DNA of 64,000 bases from Paenibacillus melissococcoides (GTDB lineage: Bacteria; Bacillota; Bacilli; Paenibacillales; Paenibacillaceae): the NCBI GenBank assembly GCA_944800085.1, contig CALYLO010000009.1:38501-102500 (forward strand), given 5' to 3'. The notes below the pieces were generated by a model, which was given only the letters and a program-made list of their open reading frames with translations, had not been told where the DNA came from and made no database searches. The position numbers were made by a program, and so were the translations under genes. This document shows positions 30,618 through 40,249 of this stretch, piece after piece (positions within the stretch are counted from its first letter, which is position 1; each line of letters starts with the position of its first letter).

Positions 30618-31583
30618 GTGGTTAGTATCAAGGATATCGCTAAAAAAGCCGGAGTTTCGATTTCAACGGTATCTTATGCTCTTAACGGCAGCAGCAAAGT
30701 GACGGACGAGACAAGCGCTAAAATTTTGGCGATTGCCAGAGAACTGAACTATGTGCCCAATGCTGCCGCAAGAACATTGAAGAAGAGGGAGTCCAAGATT
30801 GTAGGCGTGTTCTTGACGGACTTCAAGGGGGATGTATACGGAGAGCTTCTCGACGGAATGAAGGAAGTCTGCAATGCGCAGGGCTATGATCTGATCGTGT
30901 GCAGCGGCAAGCAGTCCCATCGCATGCTTCCCGAGCGGATGATCGACGGCGCCATTATTTTGGACCAGACATTCTCAAGCGAAGAACTGATTCAATACGC
31001 GGACCGCAATCACCGCATCGTCGTGCTGGATCGGGAGATGGATCATCCGAATATCAATCAGGTGCTGCTGGACAACAAGGCGGGAGCGACGTTGGCGACG
31101 GAATATTTGGTTGAGCGGGGTCACAAGAAAATTTATGTCGTGACGGGCCCCGAGGGCTCGTACGACTCCAATCAGCGGATGAAGGCCGTGAAGCTGGTCG
31201 CGAACCGGGCCGAGGATGTGGAATGGATCGAGATTCCGGGCAATTTCAAGAAAAGCGGCGGGGAGCGTGCCGCAGAGCAGATTATCGAGGAGTATACGGG
31301 GCCGGCAGCCGTCTTCTGCCTCAATGACGACATGGCGATCGGACTGTGCGACCGGTTGGCCGATACCGGATACCGGATTGGCGAGCATATCCATGTGATC
31401 GGCTTCGATAACATCGAGCTGACCCGCTACATGCAGCCGCGTCTCGCCACGATCGATTATTCCAAGCATAAATGGGGCGCGCTGGCCGCGGAGCAGCTCA
31501 TCAAAATTATTTCCGGGGAAAAGGTCGAGCATGAACGGATTTACGTGACGCTCGTGGAAGGGGAGTCCGTCGGCAGGGGATGA
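30618..31583 (+). CDS. LacI-family regulator of the beta-glucan locus
   Basis: 321 residues. HTH VSIKDIAKKAGVSISTVSYA at residues 2-21, hinge and PBP-like effector domain including FCLNDDMAIGLCDRLAD and VIGFDNIELTRYMQPRLATI. GTG start after GGAGGAGCGAGGACAA. It is 90 bp downstream of the phosphorylase on the same strand and probably represses the cluster in the absence of a glucan-derived sugar. Candidate operators lie at 20630 and 24816. Confidence 0.9.
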   Translation: MVSIKDIAKKAGVSISTVSYALNGSSKVTDETSAKILAIARELNYVPNAAARTLKKRESKIVGVFLTDFKGDVYGELLDGMKEVCNAQGYDLIVCSGKQSHRMLPERMIDGAIILDQTFSSEELIQYADRNHRIVVLDREMDHPNINQVLLDNKAGATLATEYLVERGHKKIYVVTGPEGSYDSNQRMKAVKLVANRAEDVEWIEIPGNFKKSGGERAAEQIIEEYTGPAAVFCLNDDMAIGLCDRLADTGYRIGEHIHVIGFDNIELTRYMQPRLATIDYSKHKWGALAAEQLIKIISGEKVEHERIYVTLVEGESVGRG

Positions 31584-31633
31584 TGGGGCTCTGTGAGTGT
31601 CAAGTTTTAAACCAATTCAAGTAGGGAGAAACG

Positions 31634-31685
31634 AGGAAGCCCCTCGTGATAAGCTCTTGGCTTATCATGGGGTGCTTCTTTTTTA
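31634..31685 (+). terminator. intrinsic terminator after lacI-family gene
   Basis: Long stem (GAAGCCCC...GTGATAAG / CTTATCAT...GGGGTGCTTC) with eight T. Confidence 0.85.
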
Positions 31686-31814
31686 TGTAGTCACTTTGGA
31701 TCTTTTTAGCATGGGAAAAGTAAAAAAAGTAATTGGATAACTTTGTATTCCCTTATATTCTTTGTGCTGGTATTATTGTAAATGTAATGTTTTTTTTAAT
31801 AAAAAAGGAAGAGG

Positions 31815-32634
31815 GTGTTTGATTTGAAGATTTTCAAGAAAACGTTGGCAGTATTGTTGTCGATGGCAATTATGCTTGCTTTTTTACCAACACCAACATT
31901 TGCAGACAATGTTGAGGAGAACTACAATACGATCCGGACAAACGTAGTTGACGAATTTCAATATTGTTGGAACGAAAATTTCTGCATTCTCTACTGCAAC
32001 GGTTGAAAATGACGGAGTTAAAACCATTAAAATTCGTGAATCCACCCGTTATCAATTTTTTACTCAACAAGAACGTTTTAAAAGATTATTCAGAGATGCT
32101 CATAAGGAAAGCGTTATAGAAATTACGGAGGACGGTTAATATTATATTGACGGAGATCAACTGTCTGATGAAGAGCTGAATGCAGAAGTTAATTACGGAT
32201 CAAATCATTACAGTTTTAGGACGGCCAGCCGGGTTGAATCAGGGGGGCGAGAAGACTTTACATACTACACGAATATGGGGATATCCCCTTACAATTACTT
32301 TAAGTGTCTTGCCCGCGAAACATCAAACAATATTTTTATGGACAGTCCTCGGGGCGGTAAGATTACAAAATGGTTATATACGGGTAGCGATTTGTCTGAT
32401 TTCAAAATGTATGCCAATAATGTTGCTGCAGCGAGAAGTGCGATAGATATAGCTGCTTCTACTTTAGTTGCAGAGGGAGTTGTAACAGTGTTGAGTGGTG
32501 CTGCTATCCTTGGGTTAATTGGTTCAGTTCCTTTAGCATTAACCATTTATGAGAATTCGAATAACGGTAATGAAGCAATGCGAAATGCCTACAATCTTTT
32601 AGAAAGAGCCGATGGATACCAGCCATCCAGTTAA
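31815..32634 (+). pseudogene. secreted protein with hydrophobic C-terminus, broken; possible geobacillin-26-like bacteriocin relic
   Basis: Starts at GTG 31815 or TTG 31824 after AAAAAAGGAAGAGG. A Sec signal peptide (KKTLAVLLSMAIMLAFLPTP, cleavage after TFA) opens the first frame, which shifts near 31940-31960. The second frame gives NIVGTKISAFSTATVENDGV and continues, through an in-frame TAA at 32137-32139, as YYIDGDQLSDEELN to a C-terminal hydrophobic Ala/Gly/Val segment (IAASTLVAEGVVTVLSGAAI). Repaired, it would be about 270 residues. The layout recalls large secreted bacteriocins such as geobacillin 26, but I could not test homology. AT-richer than its neighbours. Confidence 0.6.
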
Positions 32635-32639
32635 ATACA

Positions 32640-32906
32640 ATGAATAGATTTAAAGTTTTCAAATATTTGGCCGCATTCGGGGTTTTTCTCTGTGGAGTGG
32701 CAATACTTTTAAGTAAAGAGAACAAAGCGAAAGCGATGTATATGGGCATTATGCTGCTCATCTCGTCTTTCGGTGTCTTCAATGAGGCCATCGCGTTGCG
32801 CGTTAAGAAAGAGAATAAAGCACAGGAAGTGACTGAATATATCATTGGCTCGTTGGTTTTTATTCTTGCATGGCTCATTTTGCTCGGCCTCTTTCACGGG
32901 TTTTGA
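32640..32906 (+). CDS. small membrane protein, possible immunity protein
   Basis: 88 residues with three predicted membrane helices (about residues 9-25, 33-50, 65-86) separated by lysine-rich loops. It follows the broken secreted-protein gene by 5 bp, without its own strong ribosome binding site, so it was probably coupled to it. No family recognised. Small multi-pass proteins directly after secreted antibacterial proteins are often immunity factors. That is inference from position only. Confidence 0.55.
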   Translation: MNRFKVFKYLAAFGVFLCGVAILLSKENKAKAMYMGIMLLISSFGVFNEAIALRVKKENKAQEVTEYIIGSLVFILAWLILLGLFHGF

Positions 32907-32918
32907 TGGTGTCCCAGA

Positions 32919-32954
32919 GGCAGGTTGCGATTCCGTTCGCGGCCTGCTTTTTTC
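32919..32954 (+). terminator. intrinsic terminator
   Basis: GCAGG-TTGCG / CGCGG-CCTGC hairpin followed by six T. Confidence 0.75.
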
Positions 32955-32981
32955 TTTTCTCCACCCCGGAGACGCGTTCTT

Positions 32982-33649
32982 TCGTTGAAGCCGCCGCTGG
33001 AAGAAGTGCATAAGCTGGCGAACATGCTGGGCACCGATCGCGACAAGGAATTGCGCGACTTGCTATATGATCTATTAGATCAGGATAAGCTGATCGGGTA
33101 CGGCATCGCCTATCTGGAAGAGCTGCGCAGCCTGATTAACGAGCGGGTCATCGACGACGTGTTCCGCGTGCACGGGGCTGCTCCGGCGGAATTGGTGGCC
33201 AGCTCGCGTGATGTCTGCGACATGTTCCGGTTCAGCGACGCGGAGCCTTACGTGAAGGCGCTGGAGTAATTCCTGCTCAATCTGAGCCGCAATGTGTCCA
33301 AAGTGCGTCAGGCCCATTCGGAGCGGGAAGAGATGAAGAAAGCGAATCCGCTATATTCGGGAACACTACGGCAAGCCGCTGACGATGGCGAGGGTGTCGA
33401 ATCATGTCTCGCTCAGCTATACGTATTTGAGTGAGGCGTTCAAGCGGTACACCGGTGACAGCTTCGTGAACGATGTTAAAAAGGTGCGGCTGGAGGAAGC
33501 GAAGCGGCTGCTGGCTGGACAACAAAATTGCGGACATCCGCCGCCGGGCCGGATACGAGCATCTCAAGCAATTTACCCGCGTTTTTAAGGAGTTGGAAGG
33601 AGTTACTTCGCTCGAAATCGCGCGAAATCGCGCGAAACAAAAAAGTTAG
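32982..33649 (+). pseudogene. YesN/AraC-type response regulator relic
   Basis: Receiver domain absent. The first frame retains the middle of a YesN-like regulator (PLEEVHKLANMLGTDRDKEL then RDLLYDLLDQ) to an in-frame TAA at 33267-33269. A second frame carries the AraC DNA-binding domain start (HYGKPLTMARVSNHVSLSYT then YLSEAFKRYTG). After another shift near 33520 a third has NKIADIRRRAGYEHLKQFTR then [12 protein letters not shown]. At least two frameshifts, one stop and loss of the 5' half make it clearly dead. Confidence 0.85.
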
Positions 33650-33732
33650 CGCTTTCGCGGCGGCATTGCGGATTGACTCGGCTTTTGTCGGTTCGTTATA
33701 ATTATGAGCAATATGGTTTGGGAGGCACGGCA

Positions 33733-35271
33733 ATGACACAGCCACATGAAATGATCGTCGTCCTTGATTTCGGAGGACAGTACAACCAGCTTATCGCGCG
33801 CCGTATTCGGGACTTGGGGGTATACAGCGAGCTCATTCCTTACAACACCCCCGTGGAAAAGATCAAGGAGCTGAACCCGAAAGGGATCGTGTTCTCCGGC
33901 GGCCCGGCCAGCGTATACGAGGAGAACTCGCCGCTGGTGGATGAGGGCGTCTATGAATTGGGCGTTCCGATTCTCGGCATTTGCTATGGAATGCAGATGA
34001 TGTCCCATCAATTGAAAGGCAAGGTCGAACGCGCAGGCAAGCGCGAATACGGCAAGGCCGAAGTCGTCTTCCAGCCGGGATGCGGGCTTGTCGGCAACCT
34101 CGATCCGAACCAGACGGTATGGATGAGCCATACGGACCTGGTCGTCGAGCTGCCGGAAGGCTTCCGCGTCGATGCCGGCACGGAGCATGCGCCGATTGCG
34201 GCCATGAGCCACCCGGAGAAGCGCTTCTATGCGGTGCAGTTCCATCCGGAAGTGCGCCACTCGGTACATGGCAACCAGATGATCAAAAACTTCCTCTATG
34301 AGGTGTGCGGCTGTCACGGCGACTGGACGATGGAATCGTTCATCGAGGATAAGGTTCGCGAGATTCGCGAGACGGTCGGCGACAAGAAGGTGCTGTGCGC
34401 CTTGAGCGGCGGAGTCGATTCCTCGGTCGTGGCGGCTCTGATTCATCGCGCCATCGGCGATCAGCTGACATGCATGTTCATCGATCACGGCCTGCTCCGC
34501 AAGGATGAAGCCGAAGGCGTCATGGAGACGTTCGTCGGCAAGTTCGACATGCATGTGGTCAAGATCGACGCGCGCGAGCGCTTCTTGGGCAAGCTGGCCG
34601 GCGTGTCCGATCCGGAGCGGAAGCGGAAGATTATCGGGAATGAGTTCATCTATTGCTTCGATGAAGAGTCGGCGAAACTGGGCGAGTTCGATTTCCTGGC
34701 GCAGGGCACGCTGTATACCGATATCGTAGAGAGCGGAACGGCAACCGCGCAGACGATCAAGTCTCACCACAACGTGGGCGGCTTGCCGGAGGACATGAAG
34801 TTCAAGCTGATCGAGCCGCTGAACGCGCTGTTCAAGGACGAAGTGCGCAAGGTCGGCGAAGAGCTGGGCCTGCCGCGCGCCATCGTATGGCGCCAGCCGT
34901 TCCCGGGACCGGGGCTCGCGATTCGCGTGCTTGGGGAAGTGACGGAGGAGAAGCTGAAGATCGTTCGCGAATCGGATGCGATTCTGCGTGACGAGATTGC
35001 CAAGGCGGGACTCGACAACGAGATTTGGCAATATTTCACCGCGCTGCCGGACATGAAGAGCGTCGGCGTCATGGGTGACGCCCGCACGTATTCGTACACG
35101 GTCGGCATCCGTGCGGTCACGTCCATTGACGGCATGACCGCCGATTGGGCGCGCATTCCGTGGGATATTCTCGAGAAAATCTCGGTCCGCATCGTGAACG
35201 AGGTCGACAACGTCAACCGGATCGTCTACGACATTACGTCGAAGCCGCCGGCGACGATTGAATGGGAGTAA
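33733..35271 (+). CDS. guaA: GMP synthase (glutamine-hydrolysing)
   Basis: 512 residues, the standard length. Converts XMP to GMP with ATP and glutamine. Class I glutamine amidotransferase domain with nucleophile Cys84 in GICYGMQMM and the His/Glu pair in [14 protein letters not shown]-pyrophosphatase P-loop [10 protein letters not shown] near residues 227-236. C-terminal dimerisation domain ending [11 protein letters not shown] 33733 has TTTGGGAGGCACGGCA before it. The open frame extends further 5' but without support. It heads a purine-metabolism block. Confidence 0.97.
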   Translation: MTQPHEMIVVLDFGGQYNQLIARRIRDLGVYSELIPYNTPVEKIKELNPKGIVFSGGPASVYEENSPLVDEGVYELGVPILGICYGMQMMSHQLKGKVERAGKREYGKAEVVFQPGCGLVGNLDPNQTVWMSHTDLVVELPEGFRVDAGTEHAPIAAMSHPEKRFYAVQFHPEVRHSVHGNQMIKNFLYEVCGCHGDWTMESFIEDKVREIRETVGDKKVLCALSGGVDSSVVAALIHRAIGDQLTCMFIDHGLLRKDEAEGVMETFVGKFDMHVVKIDARERFLGKLAGVSDPERKRKIIGNEFIYCFDEESAKLGEFDFLAQGTLYTDIVESGTATAQTIKSHHNVGGLPEDMKFKLIEPLNALFKDEVRKVGEELGLPRAIVWRQPFPGPGLAIRVLGEVTEEKLKIVRESDAILRDEIAKAGLDNEIWQYFTALPDMKSVGVMGDARTYSYTVGIRAVTSIDGMTADWARIPWDILEKISVRIVNEVDNVNRIVYDITSKPPATIEWE

Positions 35272-35295
35272 GAGGCAAGCAAGGCAGTGCCATAC

Positions 35296-35327
35296 GCCTT
35301 CGTTCCATGTGGAACGAAGGCTTTTTT
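35296..35327 (+). terminator. intrinsic terminator after guaA
   Basis: GCCTTCGTTCC/GGAACGAAGGC perfect stem, 4-nt loop, six T. Confidence 0.9.
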
Positions 35328-35553
35328 GCCATATCCGGGCGGACATTGGGTGCTTCCTGGTTCGAGAAGAATGCTTCAGAGGTTGGATCCGGGAAAGGGG
35401 CTTACCGCCGATTGGAGCATTTTCCTAAGACCGTGGAACCAGATTATTAGCGAAGAATTGAAGGAACTTGAGCCCAACGATATACTGTCTAGGATACATA
35501 TGGATAACGAAAAGGGAATGCGGATAACGAATTGTCAAAGGAGGCCTCATGTC

Positions 35554-36234
35554 ATGAAAAAGAAAGCAGTAGTCACGATTACGGCGGCAGCGATGGCATT
35601 CGGCATTGTCGCGGGCGTCAACGCCGCTCCGGTCTTGGAGAAGATTAGCGCGCAGCTGAACTGGTCCATCAAGTTCCAGGTGAACGGGAAGGAATGGAAG
35701 GCGCAGGACAGCGCCGGCAACAAGCTGGCGCCGATTACGTACAGCGGAACCACCTACCTGCCGGTGCGGGCGGTAGCCGATGCGCTGGGCACGGCCGTCG
35801 AGTATGACGCCAAGAACCAGACGATTTATTTGGGGGAAAAATCAAGTACGACACCGATTACTTCTGAAAAAATAAAGCTCAGCTACTCCTCGATGTCGAC
35901 AAAAGACAAGCAATATACGGTTCAAGGGGGCGTCGATTACGGCTCGGGCGTCGTGCTCGATGATCTGAACTCGGCGGCGAAGTCGTTCGAGCTCCAGCCG
36001 CAGAATAAATATCAGAAGCTGGACTTGAAAGTATTCGTGCTTGATGTCGAAGGCGAAATCGACGTCAAAATATACGACGACAGCGATACGGTGCTCAAAC
36101 ATGTCAAGTTGTCGGGACAGGACAAAGTTCAGGATATCTCCGTGGATATCGGCGGAAGCAAGAGCATCCGGATCGAAGGCAAGACCCCGGTATTCGACAA
36201 AGGCAAAATTTTTGTAACTGGAACTTATCGGTAA
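35554..36234 (+). CDS. secreted stalk-domain (copper amine oxidase N1-like) protein with NPCBM-like C-terminus
   Basis: 226 residues. ATG 35554 follows AAAGGAGG. Signal peptide residues 1-27 (cleavage near VNAA-PV). The copper-amine-oxidase N-terminal 'stalk' repeat spans about residues 49-98 (FQVNGKEWK ... TYLPVRAVADALGTAVEYD). A beta-rich domain from about residue 125 to the end (YGSGVVLDDLNSAAKSF ... IRIEGKTPVF) resembles NPCBM-type sugar-binding modules. Extracellular or wall-associated. Common in Paenibacillus, with no enzymatic residues visible. Flanked by terminators, so monocistronic. Confidence 0.85.
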   Translation: MKKKAVVTITAAAMAFGIVAGVNAAPVLEKISAQLNWSIKFQVNGKEWKAQDSAGNKLAPITYSGTTYLPVRAVADALGTAVEYDAKNQTIYLGEKSSTTPITSEKIKLSYSSMSTKDKQYTVQGGVDYGSGVVLDDLNSAAKSFELQPQNKYQKLDLKVFVLDVEGEIDVKIYDDSDTVLKHVKLSGQDKVQDISVDIGGSKSIRIEGKTPVFDKGKIFVTGTYR

Positions 36235-36248
36235 GCTAATGAACGGAC

Positions 36249-36283
36249 AACGCCCCGGATTTTTTGGCCAGGGGCGTGCTTTT
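36249..36283 (+). terminator. intrinsic terminator after stalk protein
   Basis: ACGCCCC/GGGGCGT stem with 14-nt loop, then GCTTTT. Confidence 0.7.
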
Positions 36284-36446
36284 AGCGGAAGCGAACGTTC
36301 TTGTCGCGGGGCGGCAAGGGCGTTTTTATTTACAGCCGTTTACATAAAACACGAACGAATTATAACTTTGGTATATTAATGTTCGGATTTGCCGTTGACA
36401 AAATTCGAGTGCAAGCTTTACAATGAGTACGTAACCTCATACGTGC

Positions 36447-36521
36447 TCTTTTTCGTATAATCCCGGGAATTGGCCCGGGAGTTTCTACGAGATCACCGTA
36501 AATGATCTGGCTACGAAGGAT
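36447..36521 (+). promoter_or_regulatory. purine riboswitch, guanine class
   Basis: Canonical three-way junction. P1 TTTTTCGTA pairs with TACGAAGG. The J1/2 sequence is TATAAT. P2 is CCCGG/CCGGG with L2 GAATTGGC. J2/3 is GTTTCTAC. P3 AGATCA/TGATCT has L3 CCGTAAA. The specificity base in J3/1 (GGCTACG) is C, the guanine/hypoxanthine form rather than U of adenine riboswitches. It precedes the NCS2 permease by 240 nt with a terminator between, so ligand binding should switch transcription off. Confidence 0.93.
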
Positions 36522-36652
36522 TTTGGCACCGGACTGCGCATGCGTCTGTCCGAACGATCTGCCCTGCCTTGCTGCAGCGCGCTTTCCCATTGACAAGGGA
36601 TGGGGCGCAGCGCTCAGGCGAATGACGGGTGCAGTGTGCCGACCTTATAGCC

Positions 36653-36685
36653 GGAACTCGGGAGAATCTCCTGAGTTCTTTTTTT
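36653..36685 (+). terminator. riboswitch-controlled terminator (expression platform)
   Basis: GAACTCGGGAGA/TCTCCTGAGTTC hairpin followed by seven T, located between the aptamer and the permease. The gap of about 130 nt between aptamer and terminator is longer than usual. No obvious antiterminator was drawn by eye. Confidence 0.8.
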
Positions 36686-36761
36686 GTCCCTTGCGAGGGA
36701 AGGTGCTATTAGGTTACTCGGAACAGAGAGATTAATCAGTTCATGGGGAGGATGTAAACGC

Positions 36762-38159
36762 ATGGATCGCTTCTTCAAAATTAAGGAGCAAGGGTCGACG
36801 GTAAGAACGGAAATAATGGCAGGGATTACGACCTTCATGACGATGGCATATATTTTGGCCGTCAATCCGAACATTTTGACCGCTTTCGGCAAGACGGGCA
36901 TGGAATGGTATCCAGTCTTTCTCGCGACTGCGATTGCCGCTGGGATTTTTACGATTGCGATGGGAATTTTCGTCAATTTCCCGGTCGCGCTGGCGCCGGG
37001 GATGGGACTTAACGCATATTTCGCTACGGTCATCGTATCGACGGCCGGCTCGGACCACCCGATTACATGGCAGATGGCCTTGACCGCCGTCTTCATTTCC
37101 GGGATTGTGTTCTTCCTGCTGACGGTCACGCATATTCGGCAGAAGCTGCTGGAAGCCGTGCCTGACGCGTTGAAGCATGCGATTACCGTTGGTATCGGAT
37201 TGTTCATTACGATTGTCGGCTTGAAGAACAGCGGCCTGCTGTCGGTATCCGTCGAAACGGTGAACGACGTGCCGAAGGGCGTATTTACGCCGCTGCAAGG
37301 CTTCGAGACCGTCTTCGGACTCGGAAGCTTCACCGACCCGAACGTGCTGCTCACGATTATCGGGCTGGCGCTCATTTCGGTATTGATGATTTTGAACGTG
37401 CCGGGCGCGATTTTGTTCGGCATCATCGGAACGGCCCTGATTGCCATTCCGATGGGATTGATTGATTTCAGCTCGCTGCAGGGCGCTCAATGGGTGCCTG
37501 ACTTAACGCAAATGACGGTGTTCGAATTCGACTTCGCCGGCATTATGGGCGTCGGCATTGTGTCGATTATTTTGACCTTCACCTTCGTTGAATTGTTCGA
37601 TACCTTCGGAACGCTGGTCGGCACGGCGAACCGCGCCGGCTTCATGAAGAACCGCGAAGAAGGCAACAAGCGCGTCGGCAAGGCCATGTTCGTCGATTCC
37701 ATCGCGGTCGGCGGCGGCGCCGTCCTCGGCACTAGCACCGTGACGGCCTTCGTCGAGAGCTCGGCCGGGGTAGCGGCCGGCGGACGCACCGGGTTGACCT
37801 CGGTCACGACGGGCATCTGCTTCTTGCTCTCGCTGTTCCTGGCGCCGGCCATCGCCCTGATTCCGGGACCGGCTACGGCAGCGGCGCTGATTGTCGTCGG
37901 CGTCCTGATGATGCAAGCCGTGCGCGAGATCAACTTCAATGACCTGGTCATCGGCATTCCGGCGTTCATGACGATTACGTTCATGCCGTTCACGTACAGC
38001 ATCGCGAACGGAATCTCCTTCGGCATTCTCGGCTACGTGCTGCTGGCCTTCGTCGCGAACGTATTCGGCAAAGGCGAGCAGAAATATAAAATTCATTGGC
38101 TGATGTGGATTTTGTTCGTCCTCGTCATACTCCGCTACGTGTTCATGGGCGGACATTAA
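36762..38159 (+). CDS. NCS2-family purine permease (guanine/hypoxanthine, PbuG/PbuO-like)
   Basis: 465 residues, 12-14 membrane helices. It begins MDRFFKIKEQGSTVRTEIMA, the typical start of AzgA/PbuG-like transporters, and contains TTFMTMAYILAVNPNIL and GLNAYFATVIV. ATG 36762 has GGGGAGGATG before it. The frame is open upstream, but that region lies within the terminator. Control by a guanine-class riboswitch supports guanine/hypoxanthine as substrate. No terminator is visible in the 110 bp before the next ABC binding protein, so read-through is possible. Confidence 0.93.
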   Translation: MDRFFKIKEQGSTVRTEIMAGITTFMTMAYILAVNPNILTAFGKTGMEWYPVFLATAIAAGIFTIAMGIFVNFPVALAPGMGLNAYFATVIVSTAGSDHPITWQMALTAVFISGIVFFLLTVTHIRQKLLEAVPDALKHAITVGIGLFITIVGLKNSGLLSVSVETVNDVPKGVFTPLQGFETVFGLGSFTDPNVLLTIIGLALISVLMILNVPGAILFGIIGTALIAIPMGLIDFSSLQGAQWVPDLTQMTVFEFDFAGIMGVGIVSIILTFTFVELFDTFGTLVGTANRAGFMKNREEGNKRVGKAMFVDSIAVGGGAVLGTSTVTAFVESSAGVAAGGRTGLTSVTTGICFLLSLFLAPAIALIPGPATAAALIVVGVLMMQAVREINFNDLVIGIPAFMTITFMPFTYSIANGISFGILGYVLLAFVANVFGKGEQKYKIHWLMWILFVLVILRYVFMGGH

Positions 38160-38269
38160 TAAGGCTTCGGCGCGCCGGCGGCATGAATTCGGCAGCGTCC
38201 GTGCAGCAGAAGTTATACCAGCCGTTCATCGGCTTCATCCAAGACTCGCATCCAGGAGGAACTGACTTC

Positions 38270-39322
38270 ATGAAAAAACTCGCAACGACTCTCGCTATGA
38301 TACTTGCCCTGGGCACGCTGCTCGCAGCCTGCTCCGGCAGCGACAATGCCGAAGGAGGCAAGGACAAGCCGACGGAATTGGTCATCTCGACATGGGGATT
38401 TGCCGAAGATGCAATGAAAAAGAACCTGTATGAGCCGTTCGAGAAGAAATACAATGTCAAGATCGTTACCGAGATTGGCAATAACACCGACCGCCTCAAC
38501 AAGATCCGCCAAGGCAGCTCGAAGGTCGACTTGATCTACTTGTCCGATTATTATGCGCTGCAGGGCATCGAGGAAGGGCTGTTCGAGAAGATCGACCGCA
38601 AGAACATCCCGAATATCGAGAACCTGTACGATATCGCCAAGGCCCCGCTCGGCCAGGACTATGGCCCGGCGCATACGGTCGCGCAGCTTGGCCTCGCCTA
38701 CAACGCGGATGAGGTGAAGGAGCCGGTGGATTCCTGGGAGGATTTGTGGAAGCCGGCTTTCCAGAACAAGCTCGCGCTGCCGAATATTACGATTACGACC
38801 GGCCCGATGCTGATCGACATGGCCGCCAAGCATGGAGGCAGCATGGATATGGGCACGGACGCCGCCTTCAAGGCATTGAAAGAGATCAATCCGGGCGTCG
38901 TGAAATATTACTCCAAGTCGGCCGATCTCGTGAACATGTTCGCGCAGGGCGAGGTCGTGATCGCGCCGATGCAGGACACGTTCTACGGCAGCGTGTCGGA
39001 GGCGGTGCCGTCGGCCAAGTTCGTGACGCCGAAGGAAGGCGCGTATGCGCTGCTCAACACGGTCAACGTCGTCAAAGGATCGAAAAACAAGGAATTGGCT
39101 GAGAAATTTATCGACTGGCATCTGAGCCAGGAGGTGCAGCAAGCCAACGCGCTCGATCGGGTCGATTCCCCGACCAACAAGCTCGTTACCTTGACGGAGG
39201 AGCAAGCCGCAGGCCTGACCTACGGCGCAGACGTCGTCGAGAACCTGAAGACATTGGATTTGCGCAAGGTGAATCAAGAGATGGCCGAATGGATCGACCG
39301 CTGGAACCGGGAGATCGAGTAG
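38270..39322 (+). CDS. ABC transporter substrate-binding lipoprotein (PotD/AfuA-like fold)
   Basis: 350 residues. ATG 38270 with CAGGAGGAACTG. Signal peptide and lipobox LLAAC. Type 2 periplasmic-binding fold of the SBP_bac_8 group (VISTWGFAEDAMKKNLYEPF, IRQGSSKVDLIYLSDYYALQ). It is followed by two PotB/PotC-like permeases and a PotA-like ATPase. The family covers polyamines, iron, thiamine and phosphonates, so the ligand is not evident. Position between the riboswitch-controlled purine permease and adenine deaminase raises the possibility of a purine-related ligand. Confidence 0.85.
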   Translation: MKKLATTLAMILALGTLLAACSGSDNAEGGKDKPTELVISTWGFAEDAMKKNLYEPFEKKYNVKIVTEIGNNTDRLNKIRQGSSKVDLIYLSDYYALQGIEEGLFEKIDRKNIPNIENLYDIAKAPLGQDYGPAHTVAQLGLAYNADEVKEPVDSWEDLWKPAFQNKLALPNITITTGPMLIDMAAKHGGSMDMGTDAAFKALKEINPGVVKYYSKSADLVNMFAQGEVVIAPMQDTFYGSVSEAVPSAKFVTPKEGAYALLNTVNVVKGSKNKELAEKFIDWHLSQEVQQANALDRVDSPTNKLVTLTEEQAAGLTYGADVVENLKTLDLRKVNQEMAEWIDRWNREIE

Positions 39323-39344
39323 GCCGGGATGTATAGAAGGTAGG

Positions 39345-39375
39345 GAGGGCTGCTGGAATACGCACCCTCTTTTTT
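39345..39375 (+). terminator. intra-operon hairpin between binding protein and permease
   Basis: GAGGG-TGC / GCA-CCCTC with one bulged base and six T. Likely a partial terminator that lets the binding protein be made in excess of the membrane subunits. Confidence 0.6.
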
Positions 39376-39422
39376 ATGCCCCCTAGCGGATTACAAGCCA
39401 AGACAACAGGAGAACACGACCT

Positions 39423-40244
39423 ATGAAAAAACGATTTTTGTGGCTGCTGCTGCTGCCGGGACTTCTGTTCCTTACGATTTTTATGATTATTCCGATCTTT
39501 CTGACGATCGGGTCCACCTTTTTCAATGAAGGACAGTTCACGATTCAAGGCTATGTCAAGCTGCTCGGTGATCCGTATATTTTGAAAATTTTGCTGACGA
39601 CCCTGGAAGTCAGCCTCGTGACGACCGCCGCCTGCATCCTTATCGGATTCCCGACGGCCTATTACATTTCCAAAAAGAAGGCCCGGGTCAAAGGCATCCT
39701 GCTGGCCCTGGCGCTGTTCCCGATGCTGACGAGCGCGATTGTCCGTTCGTTCAGCTGGATGGTCATTCTCGGCAAAAACGGGCTCGTCAACAACCTGCTT
39801 ACCGGCATCGGCCTTGTTGACGAGCCCTTGAAAATATTGTACACCCCGACGGCCATGATGATTGGCCTCATCCATCTGTTCCTGCCGCTCATGATCATCT
39901 CGCTCGTCGGGGTGATGGAGAACATCGACGGCGATCTGCTGCGCGCCTCCGAGAGTCTGGGCGCCTCGCGCTTCAAAGGCTTCATGAGCATCATCGTGCC
40001 GCTGTGCGTGCCCGGGCTTATCGTCGGCAGCATTCTTGTCTTCGTCGGCAGCCTGACGGCCTATACGACGCCGCAGCTGCTCGGCGGGAAGCAGCGCGTC
40101 ATCGCCACGTTCCTCTATCAGAACGCGATGACGCTCAATGATTGGACGATGGCATCCATTATCGCCACAGTGATGATTGTCGTCACGTTCATCATCATCG
40201 GATTGATGAACCAACTGGCGCGCAAATTGAATCCGAAGGGGTAA
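39423..40244 (+). CDS. ABC transporter permease (PotB-like)
   Basis: 273 residues, six membrane helices. EAA loop DLLRASESLGASRFKGFMSI near residue 170. First permease of the SBP-permease-permease-ATPase set. ACAGGAGAACACGACCT precedes the ATG. Confidence 0.9.
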   Translation: MKKRFLWLLLLPGLLFLTIFMIIPIFLTIGSTFFNEGQFTIQGYVKLLGDPYILKILLTTLEVSLVTTAACILIGFPTAYYISKKKARVKGILLALALFPMLTSAIVRSFSWMVILGKNGLVNNLLTGIGLVDEPLKILYTPTAMMIGLIHLFLPLMIISLVGVMENIDGDLLRASESLGASRFKGFMSIIVPLCVPGLIVGSILVFVGSLTAYTTPQLLGGKQRVIATFLYQNAMTLNDWTMASIIATVMIVVTFIIIGLMNQLARKLNPKG

Positions 40245-40249
40245 CGAAC

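Noticed and set aside
33646-35346. 566-codon minus-strand open frame over guaA
   Set aside because: Shadow of the guaA codons. guaA is certain.
36684-36761. longer N-terminus for the NCS2 permease
   Set aside because: The frame is open, but the extension falls at the riboswitch terminator. ATG 36762 has a proper ribosome binding site and the family's usual start.
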